NCBI GenBank assembly: GCA_018333865.1
Contig: JAGXSE010000050.1
Span: forward strand, 1-35,816
Length of the DNA stretch: 35,816 bases
Reading direction: 5' to 3'
DNA from: Syntrophomonadaceae bacterium
GTDB lineage: Bacteria; Bacillota; PH28-bin88
The position numbers and the translations under genes were made by a program. Positions 7,300-15,385 of this stretch are shown here, piece by piece; position 1 is the stretch's first letter, and each line of letters opens with the position of its first letter. The notes below the pieces were generated by a model. That model saw nothing but the letters and a program-made list of their open reading frames with translations. It did not search any database and was not told the DNA's origin.

Positions 7300-7983
7300 G
7301 TGCGTACTGTTGCTATCGCTTGCCGCACCATTGAAGACGAGATCAACGCTGTCGCCAAGGCCTTGCCCGGCTCTTGCCCAATCCGCTGGGTGGAATCCGG
7401 CCTGCACAATTTTCCGGTCAAGCTAAAGGACAGGATCCAACAGGAAATTGATATCGCAGACGGAGCAGAGAATATCCTGCTGCTTTTTGGATATTGCGGC
7501 AACAGTGTTGAGGGCCTTCGGGCCAGCAGATCCCGGCTGGTGTTGCCTAAAGTAGATGACTGCATATCACTGTTATTGGGCAGCAATAAATCCCGCCTCG
7601 AGGTGGGCAATGAGGCCCACAGCTACTTTCTGACAGACGGCTGGCTAAGGTATGAAAACAATATTTACCGGGAGTACCTGCATTGTGTGCAAAAATACGG
7701 GCAGAAAAGGGCCTTGAGTATTTTCCGCACCATGCTGGCCAACTATTCTGCCCTGGCTTTCATCGACACCGGCACTTACGACCTGGACGACTTAATGGCA
7801 AAGACCAGCGAATTCGCAGCCAGTTTAAACCTGACCCAGATGGTGGTGCCGGGCAACCTGAGCCTGATTGGCAAGGCTTTCCGAGAAGAATGGGATGAGG
7901 ATTTTCTGAAAGTGCCACCTGGAGTGGTATTGCAAATCAACTACCATCCGATACCTTCACTCATTCAGCAAACCAGTGGGTAG
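7300..7983 (+). CDS. DUF1638 family protein
   Basis: 227 residues from GTG 7300, with AGGTG four bases upstream. The protein has the features of DUF1638: an N-terminal strand with a conserved Cys (AIACRTIEDE), LLFGYCGNS near residue 65, LPKVDDCISLLLGS near 85, and a tail with FREEWDEDFLKVPPG. No catalytic function is established in this family. It is often found beside corrinoid methyltransferase and activator genes, as here (activator directly upstream), so a role in methylamine or O-methyl metabolism is plausible but inferred. It is preceded by a long structured leader, so expression is probably controlled after initiation. A degenerate hairpin repeat follows the stop by 13 bp. Confidence 0.8.
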   Translation: MRTVAIACRTIEDEINAVAKALPGSCPIRWVESGLHNFPVKLKDRIQQEIDIADGAENILLLFGYCGNSVEGLRASRSRLVLPKVDDCISLLLGSNKSRLEVGNEAHSYFLTDGWLRYENNIYREYLHCVQKYGQKRALSIFRTMLANYSALAFIDTGTYDLDDLMAKTSEFAASLNLTQMVVPGNLSLIGKAFREEWDEDFLKVPPGVVLQINYHPIPSLIQQTSG

Positions 7984-7996
7984 ACGGCGAACAGGG

Positions 7997-8026
7997 TAGC
8001 AAAATAGTACCGTACCCTACTTGCTA
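7997..8026 (-). repeat. Degenerate hairpin repeat, TAGCAA arms
   Basis: Arms TAGCAA (7997-8002) and TTGCTA (8021-8026) are perfectly complementary around a decayed core (ACCGTACCC instead of ACCGTCCCC). The core has drifted while the arms still pair. An extra arm fragment GACTTGC follows at about 8031. Confidence 0.55.
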
Positions 8027-8047
8027 TCCTCGACTTGCTCTCAACTA

Positions 8048-8074
8048 GCAAGTCAAGAACCGTCCCCGACTTGC
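8048..8074 (-). repeat. Hairpin repeat, GCAAGTC arms, supplying the aroA stop
   Basis: GCAAGTC (8048-8054), AAGAACCGTCCCC (8055-8067), GACTTGC (8068-8074), with perfect 7-bp arms. The aroA stop TGA (8053-8055 on the minus strand) lies at the junction of core and arm. Confidence 0.9.
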
Positions 8075-9357
8075 GCACCAACTTTTTCCAGGCAGTCGTG
8101 GAAACCGGGGAAGGAGACGGCAATGCTTTCCGCCCCTTCGATCCGGGTTTCTCCCCTGGCCGCCATTCCGGCTACGGCTAGGGCCATGGCGATCCGGTGG
8201 TCCTCGTAAGCAAGGCAATGGGCACCGGCCAGGGTGCTGCCGCCTTGAATCACCATTCCGTCTGGCAGCTCCTCAATTTGGGCTCCCATCTTGCTCAGTT
8301 CTTTAGTCATCACTGCGATGCGGTCACTCTCTTTTACCCTTAGTTCGGCGGCATCACGGATTACCGTCTCCCCTTCGGCCAGGGCCGCAGCCACGGCTAA
8401 AACAGGGATTTCGTCAATCAGGCGGGGGATTATTTCTCCCTTAATTTCGGTCCCCTTTAAGGGCCGATGCCTGACCAAAAGGTCGGCAACCGGTTCCCCG
8501 GCCTCCAGCCGCTGGTTTTCCAGCCTGATCTCGGCTCCCATTGCCACCAGGACTTCCAGGATACCGGTGCGGGTTGGGTTTACCCCTACGCCTTTAATCA
8601 GGATTTCTGAACCGGGAATAATGGACCCGGCCACCAGGAAAAAAGCGGCTGAGGAAATATCCCCCGGCACCCGCAAAGTCTGGCCAAAGAGCCTGGGCCG
8701 GCCCTCCACCGAAGCAGTAAGCCCCGCTTTGGTCACCTTCGCGCCAAAGGCCTGCAGCATCCGCTCGGTATGGTCCCGGGAGGGTTCCGGCTCGGTAACC
8801 GAGGTGACGCCATCGGCCTTGAGGCCTGCCAGCAAAACGGCGGATTTTACCTGGGCGCTGGCTACCGGTGAGCGATAAGAAATGGGTTGTACCTGCCCGC
8901 CCTTTAGCACCAGCGGAGCCAACCGCCCGCCCTGCCGCCCGCTGATCTCCACTCCCATCTGCCGCAGGGGCTCAACTACTCTGCCCATGGGCCGGCGCCG
9001 CAGCGACCCATCCCCGGTCAGGACCGCCATTCCTTCCAATCCCGCCAGGACCCCCATTAAGAGGCGGATCGTGGTGCCGGAGTTGCCGCAGTCTAAGACC
9101 TGTCCTGGCTCCTGCAAGCCAAAGAGGCCCTTTCCTTCCACCTGTAATTCCCCGCCGGGCAGCCACTTAAACTCTGCGCCGCACTCCTCCAGACATTTAA
9201 GGGTGCTCAGGCAGTCCTCTCCCCGGAGAAACCCGCTGATCCTGGTCTGCCCTTCGGCTAATGCCCCCAGCATTGCCGACCGGTGGGAGATAGACTTGTC
9301 TCCCGGCACCATTATTTCCCCTTTTAGCCTTCTCACACCTGTAACCAGTAGTTCCAC
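8053..9357 (-). CDS. aroA: 3-phosphoshikimate 1-carboxyvinyltransferase (EPSP synthase)
   Basis: 434 residues, typical length. It joins phosphoenolpyruvate to shikimate-3-phosphate in the sixth step of the shikimate pathway. The N-terminal substrate loop [10 protein letters not shown] (residues 17-26) is intact; also visible are [15 protein letters not shown] near 88, [13 protein letters not shown] near 165, and [11 protein letters not shown] and [13 protein letters not shown] in the C-terminal half. GTG 9357 has GGGAGG seven bases upstream. It follows aroF by 83 bp in the same direction and is probably co-transcribed with it. The last residues (VGDGS) are encoded by the hairpin repeat 8048-8074, which also supplies the stop codon. 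Confidence 0.95.
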   Translation of the reverse strand: MELLVTGVRRLKGEIMVPGDKSISHRSAMLGALAEGQTRISGFLRGEDCLSTLKCLEECGAEFKWLPGGELQVEGKGLFGLQEPGQVLDCGNSGTTIRLLMGVLAGLEGMAVLTGDGSLRRRPMGRVVEPLRQMGVEISGRQGGRLAPLVLKGGQVQPISYRSPVASAQVKSAVLLAGLKADGVTSVTEPEPSRDHTERMLQAFGAKVTKAGLTASVEGRPRLFGQTLRVPGDISSAAFFLVAGSIIPGSEILIKGVGVNPTRTGILEVLVAMGAEIRLENQRLEAGEPVADLLVRHRPLKGTEIKGEIIPRLIDEIPVLAVAAALAEGETVIRDAAELRVKESDRIAVMTKELSKMGAQIEELPDGMVIQGGSTLAGAHCLAYEDHRIAMALAVAGMAARGETRIEGAESIAVSFPGFHDCLEKVGAQVGDGS

Positions 9358-9399
9358 CTCGAAACCTCCCTATCTGAACCGCTATAGGACTATAGCGTC

Positions 9400-9465
9400 C
9401 ATTCAATTCAAGAACCGTCCCCGAATTTACTTCATTCAATTCAAGAACCGTCCCCGAATTTACTG
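9400..9465 (-). repeat. Tandem pair of hairpin repeats, AATTC arms, between aroF and aroA
   Basis: Two 33-bp direct repeats. Each contains AATTC (9405-9409; 9438-9442), core AAGAACCGTCCCC (9410-9422; 9443-9455) and GAATT (9423-9427; 9456-9460). The right copy reaches into aroF and supplies its TGA (9441-9443). The transcript between aroF and aroA would carry two hairpins. Confidence 0.9.
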
Positions 9466-10481
9466 AAATTTCGCCCCAGGGCCGGAGCCAGCTGACCCAA
9501 TTCCCGCATTAAAATAGCAAAGTTATCTGGTGTCAGTGATTGGGGTCCATCGGATAAAGCCTCGGCAGGGTTAGGATGCACCTCGATCAGAAGCCCGTCG
9601 CTGCCTGCTGCCAGGGCTGCCTTGGCCATCGGCATCACCAGCTTCCACCGCCCGGTGCCGTGGCTGGGGTCCACCATCACCGGCAGATGGCTAAGCTGTT
9701 TAGCCGCCGGCACGGCATTCAAGTCCAGGGTATTGCGGGTATAAGTCTCAAAAGTGCGGATGCCCCGTTCACACAAGATCACGTTATAGTTTCCACCGGA
9801 CAGGATATATTCTGCCGCCAGGATCCACTCTTCAATCGTGGCTGACGGTCCTCTTTTTAAGAGCACCGGTTTATCAGACTTACCCAACTCTCTTAAGAGA
9901 CGAAAGTTCTGCATGTTCCTGGCTCCCACCTGGAAGATATCCACATAATCCTTGGCCAGCTCCAAGGTATGTGTATCCATTACCTCTGATACCACCAAAA
10001 GTCCCGTCTCTGCTCCTGCTTCGGCCAGTAATTGCAGGGCTTTTTCCTCCAGCCCCTGGAAGGTATAAGGGGAAGTGCGGGGTTTGAAGGCGCCCCCCCG
10101 CAAAAGAGTTGCCCCCGCTTCTTTCACCCGGTGGGCGCACTCCATGAGCTGCTCCTTGCTCTCAACGGCACAGGGGCCGGCAGCTACGTGGACGGCTTTT
10201 CCTCCAATCTCGATGCCCTTGACCTTGATAATGGTATTTTCCGGTTTAAATTCCCGCCCTGCCAGTTGAAAAGGACGCTGCACCTGCAAAATTTTTTCCA
10301 CACCTTCCATTGCCTCGATAGCCATATCCGCCAACCTGGCCTCGGCATGGTCGCCGATCACCCCGATAATTGTCCTGGCTACTCCCTGAGAAAGGTGGAT
10401 CTGAAAACCTGCCTTGCTCAGGCGGGAGATAACGGCTTCCACCTGCGCACTGGCGGCCTGGTAGCTCATCACAACAATCAT
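9441..10481 (-). CDS. aroF: 3-deoxy-7-phosphoheptulonate synthase, type I beta with ferredoxin-like domain
   Basis: 346 residues. Residues 1-70 form the ferredoxin-like regulatory domain seen in the Thermotoga enzyme (MIVVMS..., with GVIGDHAE). The remainder is the TIM barrel that condenses PEP with erythrose-4-phosphate, the first shikimate step. Metal and substrate residues are visible in AAGPCAVES, RGGAFKPRTSPYTFQG, KRGPSATIEEW and DPSHGTGR. ATG 10481 is preceded by GGGTGA. The N-terminal domain suggests allosteric feedback by an aromatic amino acid, a family property. A long leader with an intrinsic terminator lies upstream. The C-terminal FGDGS and stop are encoded by a hairpin repeat. 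Confidence 0.95.
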   Translation of the reverse strand: MIVVMSYQAASAQVEAVISRLSKAGFQIHLSQGVARTIIGVIGDHAEARLADMAIEAMEGVEKILQVQRPFQLAGREFKPENTIIKVKGIEIGGKAVHVAAGPCAVESKEQLMECAHRVKEAGATLLRGGAFKPRTSPYTFQGLEEKALQLLAEAGAETGLLVVSEVMDTHTLELAKDYVDIFQVGARNMQNFRLLRELGKSDKPVLLKRGPSATIEEWILAAEYILSGGNYNVILCERGIRTFETYTRNTLDLNAVPAAKQLSHLPVMVDPSHGTGRWKLVMPMAKAALAAGSDGLLIEVHPNPAEALSDGPQSLTPDNFAILMRELGQLAPALGRNFSKFGDGS

Positions 10482-10609
10482 TTAGCTCACCCTTTTGTTT
10501 TTTGATAATTGTCAGTATATCCGTAACTATCCAGGTTTAGTTTACCTCTCCCCTCAGGTCATCTTTTGTCCCTCCTCATTGTCCAAGGAGCAGGCGGGTT
10601 TGCTGGGTT

Positions 10610-10641
10610 AAAAAAGGAAACACCACTCCTGCAGAGTGATG
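10610..10641 (-). terminator. Intrinsic terminator in the aroF leader, possible attenuator
   Basis: On the minus strand CATCACTC pairs with GAGTGGTG (plus 10634-10641 and 10621-10628, one G-U pair) around a 5-nt loop, followed by TTTCCTTTTTT. It lies about 130 bp before aroF and downstream of the promoter at 10764-10792. It could simply end the GntR gene transcript, or attenuate aroF-aroA. The rest of 10482-10814 shows no gene. Confidence 0.6.
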
Positions 10642-10763
10642 TCTTGTCTGCCACAACAAGTTACCTCCTGCCGTCCTACCCGTCTTTTTGTTTGGGACCC
10701 ACTACCATCCTGCCGGCCTCATGGCCCCTACCCCAGCCTCCTAAACAGGCTGGTTTAGGCAGT

Positions 10764-10792
10764 ATAATACCACAACTGATCATTTTTGGCAA
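10764..10792 (-). promoter_or_regulatory. Probable promoter of aroF-aroA
   Basis: On the minus strand TTGCCA (10792-10787), 17 bp, TATTAT (10769-10764). The -35 overlaps a perfect hairpin TTTTTGGC-ATT-GCCAAAAA (10783-10801), which may be an operator or the GntR gene's terminator. The leader to aroF would be about 275 nt. Confidence 0.5.
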
Positions 10793-10814
10793 TGCCAAAA
10801 AAGTCGGGGCTCAC

Positions 10815-11513
10815 TTATTGGCTACTTCCCTTAAGTTTAATATAGTCACCGCGGAAATACGTAATCCCAAGGCCCATGGATTTGTTTTCTTTGTTGAACA
10901 GTCTTTGTTCCACCACCAGTAGCGGTAGGCCATTATATATATTAAGATATTGTATTAAATCCTCATCGGGAACTTGCGCATAGATTAAAATTTCTTTTTT
11001 CAGGGCAAAAAGAGGGGTGCCTTTAGAAAACATTTCCGGAAAGGTGGCATGTTGAATTTCTTTTTCAACTATCGGCATCCCCCTGTGATACAGGAGATAT
11101 TTCACGTCATAAGCGACCGGCACCCCGTCTGTATAAAACAGACGGCGAATCAATACCACATTTTTATTCTTTGAAATCTGCAAACTGTCCGCCAGTTTTT
11201 CATCCGGCTTGATGATGTTAACTCCCAAAAGCTTCGCTCGATCTACACTGTTGATTAAATTGCTCTTTTCATCGTAATAAACGGTATACTTGGTAAAATC
11301 CGGGTTTTCAACAAAGTTGCCTTTGCCCGGGATAGAGTAGATATACCCTTCATTGGCTAAAATGGCAAGTCCTTTTCTTACCGTCATCCGGCTGGCGCAA
11401 AATTCCTTGCACAATGCGTTCTCTGAATCGATGGCGTCACCGGGTTTAAGTTCACCGCCGTTTATTTTATTTTTTATCCGCTCTGCAATTTGCGTATATA
11501 CCGGAAGCACCAT
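10815..11513 (-). CDS. GntR family regulator with UTRA effector domain (HutC type)
   Basis: 232 residues. Residues 1-70 are the winged helix (VYTQIAERIKNKI, then SENALCKEFCASRMTVRKGLAILANEGYI and the GKGNFV wing). Residues 80-230 are a UTRA domain, which binds a small ligand and controls DNA binding. ATG 11513 follows GGGGAGA and lies 12 bases after the corrinoid gene stop, so the two are co-transcribed. The obvious targets are the methyl-transfer genes at 11.5-17 kb; a palindrome ATACATGTAT in the 16978 gene promoter is a candidate operator. The ligand is unknown, perhaps the methylated substrate. Confidence 0.88.
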   Translation of the reverse strand: MVLPVYTQIAERIKNKINGGELKPGDAIDSENALCKEFCASRMTVRKGLAILANEGYIYSIPGKGNFVENPDFTKYTVYYDEKSNLINSVDRAKLLGVNIIKPDEKLADSLQISKNKNVVLIRRLFYTDGVPVAYDVKYLLYHRGMPIVEKEIQHATFPEMFSKGTPLFALKKEILIYAQVPDEDLIQYLNIYNGLPLLVVEQRLFNKENKSMGLGITYFRGDYIKLKGSSQ

Positions 11514-11525
11514 CTGACTTCTCCC

Positions 11526-12185
11526 CTAATCTTCCTGATTACTGATCCAAGACGCGCAGATCTTGGCGCCAAATGTGGCATCATTGGCATAGGCATCCGC
11601 CCCGACATACCGGCAGGATTCTGCTGTCAGGTGGCTGCCGCCGATAATTATCTTTACTTTATCCCGCAAACCCGCCGCTGTTAACGCGTCCACCACGTCT
11701 TTCATGGCGTCAGTCGTATATGTCAAAACGCCTCCCAGCCCCAGGATGTCAGGCTCATTTTCCACAACTTTTCTTACAAAAGCCTCCGGCGGCACATCTA
11801 CCCCCAGGTCGATCACTTCGAAACTGTTTGTTTCCATCATGCCGCGAAAAATATCTTTGCCAATGTCATGCAGGTCTCCTTTGACCGTGCCGACAACAAC
11901 ACAGCCGATTTTCCTGTTGGCATGGCTGCGGAAATACCGGGTCATGTGTTTTAGTTCCAATACTTCTTTAAATATAATCCCGGCCATGATCAGGTCGGCG
12001 ATAAAATATGTCTTGTCTTCATATAGTTTGCCAACCCTGCGCATCCCTTCATTTACCGCTTCCAACAAGGAAAGCAAATCCATTCCGGCGTGCAAGGCCT
12101 GTTCGGCCAGTGTAAGCGCGGCTTCTTCATGCAGCTGCTCTACCGCCTCAATAATCTGTTCTCGCAACGCTTTTGGTTCTTCCAT
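11526..12185 (-). CDS. Methyltransferase corrinoid protein (MtbC/MttC-like)
   Basis: 219 residues. Residues 1-90 are the four-helix cap (MtmC-type B12-binding-2 domain). The rest is a Rossmann-like cobalamin domain with the lower-ligand motif DLHDIGK near 107-113, GGVLTYT near 153 and IIIGG near 185. The His of DxHxxG binds cobalt base-off. The protein carries a methyl group between a substrate methyltransferase and a tetrahydrofolate methyltransferase. It differs clearly in sequence from the paralogue at 15386-16024, so the two may serve different methyl donors. Its own promoter is at 12225-12253, and the regulator follows in the same transcript. No substrate methyltransferase is directly attached. 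Confidence 0.9.
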   Translation of the reverse strand: MEEPKALREQIIEAVEQLHEEAALTLAEQALHAGMDLLSLLEAVNEGMRRVGKLYEDKTYFIADLIMAGIIFKEVLELKHMTRYFRSHANRKIGCVVVGTVKGDLHDIGKDIFRGMMETNSFEVIDLGVDVPPEAFVRKVVENEPDILGLGGVLTYTTDAMKDVVDALTAAGLRDKVKIIIGGSHLTAESCRYVGADAYANDATFGAKICASWISNQED

Positions 12186-12224
12186 GCAATCCCTGCTTTC
12201 ATGTACTTGTTGGACTATTTAGCC

Positions 12225-12253
12225 TATTTAGAAGAAAAACTTATTTCCGTCAA
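12225..12253 (-). promoter_or_regulatory. Promoter of corrinoid protein-GntR operon
   Basis: On the minus strand TTGACG (12253-12248), 17 bp, TAAATA (12230-12225), about 40 bp before the ATG at 12185. Confidence 0.6.
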
Positions 12254-12354
12254 CCATTTTATCACAGATGCCTGGCTGCTCCAAGGCCCTTGATTCTTTG
12301 CAGCGGCAGGATCTGTTTGACTGCGCCACGCTAAACAACTTTTTCAAAGTTTAA

Positions 12355-12381
12355 GCGGGGGCATTAATCCACCGCCCCCGC
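12355..12381 (-). terminator. GC-rich hairpin after the DASS transporter gene
   Basis: GCGGGGGC (12355-12362) and GCCCCCGC (12374-12381) form a perfect 8-bp stem with an 11-nt loop, 43 bp past the transporter stop. The following minus-strand tract is only TTAAAC, so it is a strong stem with a weak U-tract. Confidence 0.55.
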
Positions 12382-12423
12382 AAAAAGCCAGAACCCAATC
12401 CAGCAAGAGGTTCAATCCGGCTG

Positions 12424-13848
12424 CTACTTAATCAGCCCGACCATCTGCCAGTATGGGATGGATATCATTACTGCCAGGACGGAAATGGCAAGGAAGATAT
12501 AGCACAGTTTTCTTCCTTCGGCATGGGTATAGTACTTGCCTTCCAGGAGTGTGTATTGCACCAGATACCCGGTCGCATTCAGGTGAGGCATGATCCAGTG
12601 GTTGCCAACCGTAGCATAGGCCAAAAGCAGCAGGAACGGGTTAATCCCGATTTTAACGGCGACAGGGCTGATAGCAACTAAAAGGATAATCCCGGCGGCA
12701 CTGATCGATGGACTGAGCATTCTGAGCAACAAAGCCACCACCATGAACGCTAAAAAGAACAGATAGAGATTTCCGGCCAAAGGCTGAAAAACTGGCGTCA
12801 GGGCAGTGCCCAGCCACTTGTCAATGTTCACTCGCGCCATCACCGGGCCAATCTGGATTACAAAGGCAACGAAAATCCAGATCGGCCAGTTAACCGCCGC
12901 TACCAGGTCCTTGGAGGACATCACTCCAAGAATAAGCATCGCCAGCATAATCGCAACCGCACTGTGGGCAACGTCAATTTTAGTCAGCGGACTGGTAATA
13001 AAAAGGATAAACAACAAGATCACGAGGATCGCAACTGTCCGCTCCTTGGAGCTCAAGGGGCCAAGCTTGGCCAAATCTGCTCTGATCCCGTCCTTGTTTA
13101 CTACAATACGGCCAGGAGAATACATTTTTAACAGCACTAAAAACATGCCCACACCGATTACCACAGTCATCGGCAGTGCGTAAACAGTCCACATTACCCA
13201 GGGAATTCCCTGTCTGACCGGTTCAGGCAAGGCCCCGAAGATGGCCAGAGTCGGCGTACCGCCGGTCATAAAAGCAACACTGGCCAGGATATAGGGCGCG
13301 ATAAAGGCTGCAAAGACCAGGCCAATACTGGCCTTGCTGTTGTCGGCAAAGCCCATTGAACGGGTAACCCCTTGAATCGGCGGTGTAAATAAAGCCATCT
13401 TGCCTGCCAGGCTTGGTACTGTCGGACCAATCACAAAGAGCCCGCTCAGGAAAGTAGCCAGCATTTGGCCAAAGTAGTTAGCCGGCATTACCGATGCCAG
13501 CCAGAGACTGATCCTGCGCAATAAGCCGCTGTTCCCCAGGGCGAAGGCAAGGGCCATGGCAACCAAAAACAGCCAGGCCACGGTAGTGCCAAACCCGCCG
13601 AAGGCTACCCCCATCGGAATTGCTGCCAGCATCACAAACAATAAGCCCATCAGGATCACTGTTACCATCTCAGGCAGCACTCCGGTGATCAGATAAAAGA
13701 TTGTACCACCCAGGATGCCCAAAACCCGCATACTCTGCTGATTAAGTCCTTCAGGCGGAGTTATAAGTGCAATGGCAAACCCAATCACGACACCGATTAA
13801 AAGCAGAATTGCCATGCGGCCGGGAGAACTAGTAGTCGTATCTTGCAT
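12424..13848 (-). CDS. DASS (SLC13-like) divalent anion:sodium symporter family permease
   Basis: 474 residues from ATG 13848, chosen because AAGGAGAGG stands seven bases upstream; the frame is open 13 codons further but without a ribosome site. About 12 hydrophobic segments cover the whole chain. Signature-like turns include FVIGPTVPSLAG near residue 150, SVAFMTGGTPTLAIFG near 205, and MLSPSISAAGIILL and ANHWIMPHLN-like NHWIMPHL in the C-terminal half, in positions where DASS carriers bind the carboxylate and sodium. The substrate is probably a di- or tricarboxylate or an aromatic acid. Its place inside the methyl-transfer cluster suggests it imports the methylated compound, for example a methoxylated acid (inference). 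Confidence 0.8.
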   Translation of the reverse strand: MQDTTTSSPGRMAILLLIGVVIGFAIALITPPEGLNQQSMRVLGILGGTIFYLITGVLPEMVTVILMGLLFVMLAAIPMGVAFGGFGTTVAWLFLVAMALAFALGNSGLLRRISLWLASVMPANYFGQMLATFLSGLFVIGPTVPSLAGKMALFTPPIQGVTRSMGFADNSKASIGLVFAAFIAPYILASVAFMTGGTPTLAIFGALPEPVRQGIPWVMWTVYALPMTVVIGVGMFLVLLKMYSPGRIVVNKDGIRADLAKLGPLSSKERTVAILVILLFILFITSPLTKIDVAHSAVAIMLAMLILGVMSSKDLVAAVNWPIWIFVAFVIQIGPVMARVNIDKWLGTALTPVFQPLAGNLYLFFLAFMVVALLLRMLSPSISAAGIILLVAISPVAVKIGINPFLLLLAYATVGNHWIMPHLNATGYLVQYTLLEGKYYTHAEGRKLCYIFLAISVLAVMISIPYWQMVGLIK

Positions 13849-14053
13849 GATTTTCCTCTCCTTTATCATTTTTAAGCCGGTATGCAAACGTTCCTGACTT
13901 CCTCGCCATTGCTGCTGGCGATGATAGTCCCAAAATGAAGCCGTGCACCCCCTTTTTAATAATAGTCCGCAGCCTGGCCCGGTTCCAGCAGTACCCGGGC
14001 CAGACCTGCTCCCGGGCGACCATTTTCAAGCCCTATTCACACCTTTAGCTAAA

Positions 14054-14197
14054 CTAAAGGAGCAGCCCGATTACAAAATGAAACATGATGTCGTCATATT
14101 TTTGCAGTTTAGCAGCGATGATGGCATCTGGTTTTCCTGCCAGCTCCGGGTGATTTTCCTTATACTCTTCCCAATTAAGGTAATATTTTGAATTCAT
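14054..14197 (-). CDS. Small conserved-looking protein, 47 residues, in methyltransferase operon
   Basis: A short frame from ATG 14197 to TAG 14054, beginning MNSKYYLNWEEYKENHPELA and ending FHFVIGLLL. It has a very strong ribosome site, AGGGGGTGA, and starts 13 bases after the stop of the UroD-type gene, so it is clearly placed to be translated. The first 35 residues are charged and helical; the last ten are hydrophobic. I do not know a family for it. A perfect CCTTTAG/CTAAAGG hairpin spans the stop (14042-14060). It might be a small partner of the methyltransferase, or the start of a longer gene that was lost: the next 200 bp to the transporter contain no other gene. Confidence 0.7.
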   Translation of the reverse strand: MNSKYYLNWEEYKENHPELAGKPDAIIAAKLQKYDDIMFHFVIGLLL

Positions 14198-14210
14198 CGG
14201 CTCACCCCCT

Positions 14211-15383
14211 TCAATATGCGCCGTTTTCATACACGTACTGGTTAACCGCTATCAGGTTTGTGGCAATTTTGCCTGCTTTGTCCATGGCCAAAAGGCTCTT
14301 GTCCGGAATAAACCAGAACCTGCCGCCGGGTGCCAGAATATCTAACAGTTCTTTCGCCTTATCGATGCACTGTTCTTTTGTTCCGGTTTGCAAAAGCGTG
14401 ATCGGATAAAACCCTGCCAGGATATGTTTTTTGCCCAGTTTTTCTTTGAACAGCTTAGGATCGCCGAACTCAATCCGCATCAATGTATTTTCCGGCAGTT
14501 CGTACAGGTAATCCAGGAAACGGGTCCAATCATGCTCAACAAACAGGTAAATCCCCTGTCCCGCCTGATGCAGGGCCTCCAACAGCTCCTTGAAGGTAGG
14601 CCAGTAAAACTTTTCAAAGTCTTTTTCCCGCATATAGGGGGCCATGTGCAACGGAATGAAGGTAAAGCCTTCAACCAGGGATGGCGCCGGCGGCAGGCCC
14701 TTTTTAATCATCAGGGGGGTAACCGCCTCGCAGGCCGCCACAACCTTGTCCGGAATCCGCTTGATGTCTTTAGATATCCCTTTAAAACCACGCAGAAAAT
14801 CGGCAATGAAGTCATAGGGGGCAGCGGTAAAGCCAAAGGCTTGGGGAGTAGGGATGGCAGAATAACCGTACTTGGCCGCCATTTTGCCCCTCAGCATCCC
14901 CACATTGGCCATTTCATCCTGATGGGCCCGCATTGCCTTGGCCAGGACCAGAGCGTTTTGGTGGGGATTGTCTGTTGCCAGTTCAGGAAAGAGCCGGGGC
15001 AAAATCTTTTCAATAATGCAGTCATAAGGAGCGGCGATAAAGTAATCGTACTCCTCCGGCAAAAGCCCCTCTACCTCCGGATGCTGCATCAGGCCGCTGG
15101 AACTCATCACGATGGGCTTGGAACCAAGGATTTGATACCAGGAAGGAATCCTGAGGGCCGTAGCCGGAAAAGAATCTGAGAAAAAGTCGCTGCAGGTTTT
15201 CTCAAACACCTGTTCAAATTTGGCAGTATCCCAGAGGGTTTCAGCCAAATTCATACCTGCGTACTCAATGCAAAACTCTACGCCCATCGACGCTGAGACT
15301 GGCACCCGTTTAGGTATCTTCCCGCTTAACAGATCCCGGAACAGCTGGGTTCTCTCGTTTTGCAAGCCGGTTACAGAAGTCAA
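14211..15383 (-). CDS. UroD/MtaA-family methyltransferase (probable substrate methyltransferase)
   Basis: 390 residues from TTG 15383, which has GGTGAG six bases upstream. A GTG at 15398 overlaps the preceding corrinoid gene by 13 bp and has no spaced ribosome site. The fold is that of uroporphyrinogen decarboxylase, used by MtaA, MtbA and O-demethylase methyltransferases. Where MtaA has a zinc-binding H-x-C and a later Cys (PGC), this protein has EHDWTRF and APGGRFWF. The His remains but both Cys are absent, so it is unlikely to methylate a thiol such as coenzyme M. Its tight coupling to a corrinoid protein and a methyl-THF methyltransferase suggests it is MT-I, demethylating an O- or N-methyl compound. 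The substrate is unknown. Confidence 0.8.
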   Translation of the reverse strand: MTSVTGLQNERTQLFRDLLSGKIPKRVPVSASMGVEFCIEYAGMNLAETLWDTAKFEQVFEKTCSDFFSDSFPATALRIPSWYQILGSKPIVMSSSGLMQHPEVEGLLPEEYDYFIAAPYDCIIEKILPRLFPELATDNPHQNALVLAKAMRAHQDEMANVGMLRGKMAAKYGYSAIPTPQAFGFTAAPYDFIADFLRGFKGISKDIKRIPDKVVAACEAVTPLMIKKGLPPAPSLVEGFTFIPLHMAPYMREKDFEKFYWPTFKELLEALHQAGQGIYLFVEHDWTRFLDYLYELPENTLMRIEFGDPKLFKEKLGKKHILAGFYPITLLQTGTKEQCIDKAKELLDILAPGGRFWFIPDKSLLAMDKAGKIATNLIAVNQYVYENGAY

Positions 15384-15385
15384 TG

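Noticed and set aside
10482-10814. T-box leader for aroF
   Set aside because: No GGGTGGNACCGCG-type antiterminator sequence is present; only a hairpin terminator could be supported.
13829-14029. Minus-strand 66-codon frame between the transporter and the 47-residue gene
   Set aside because: It overlaps the well-supported transporter start and its ribosome site, and the sequence is not protein-like.
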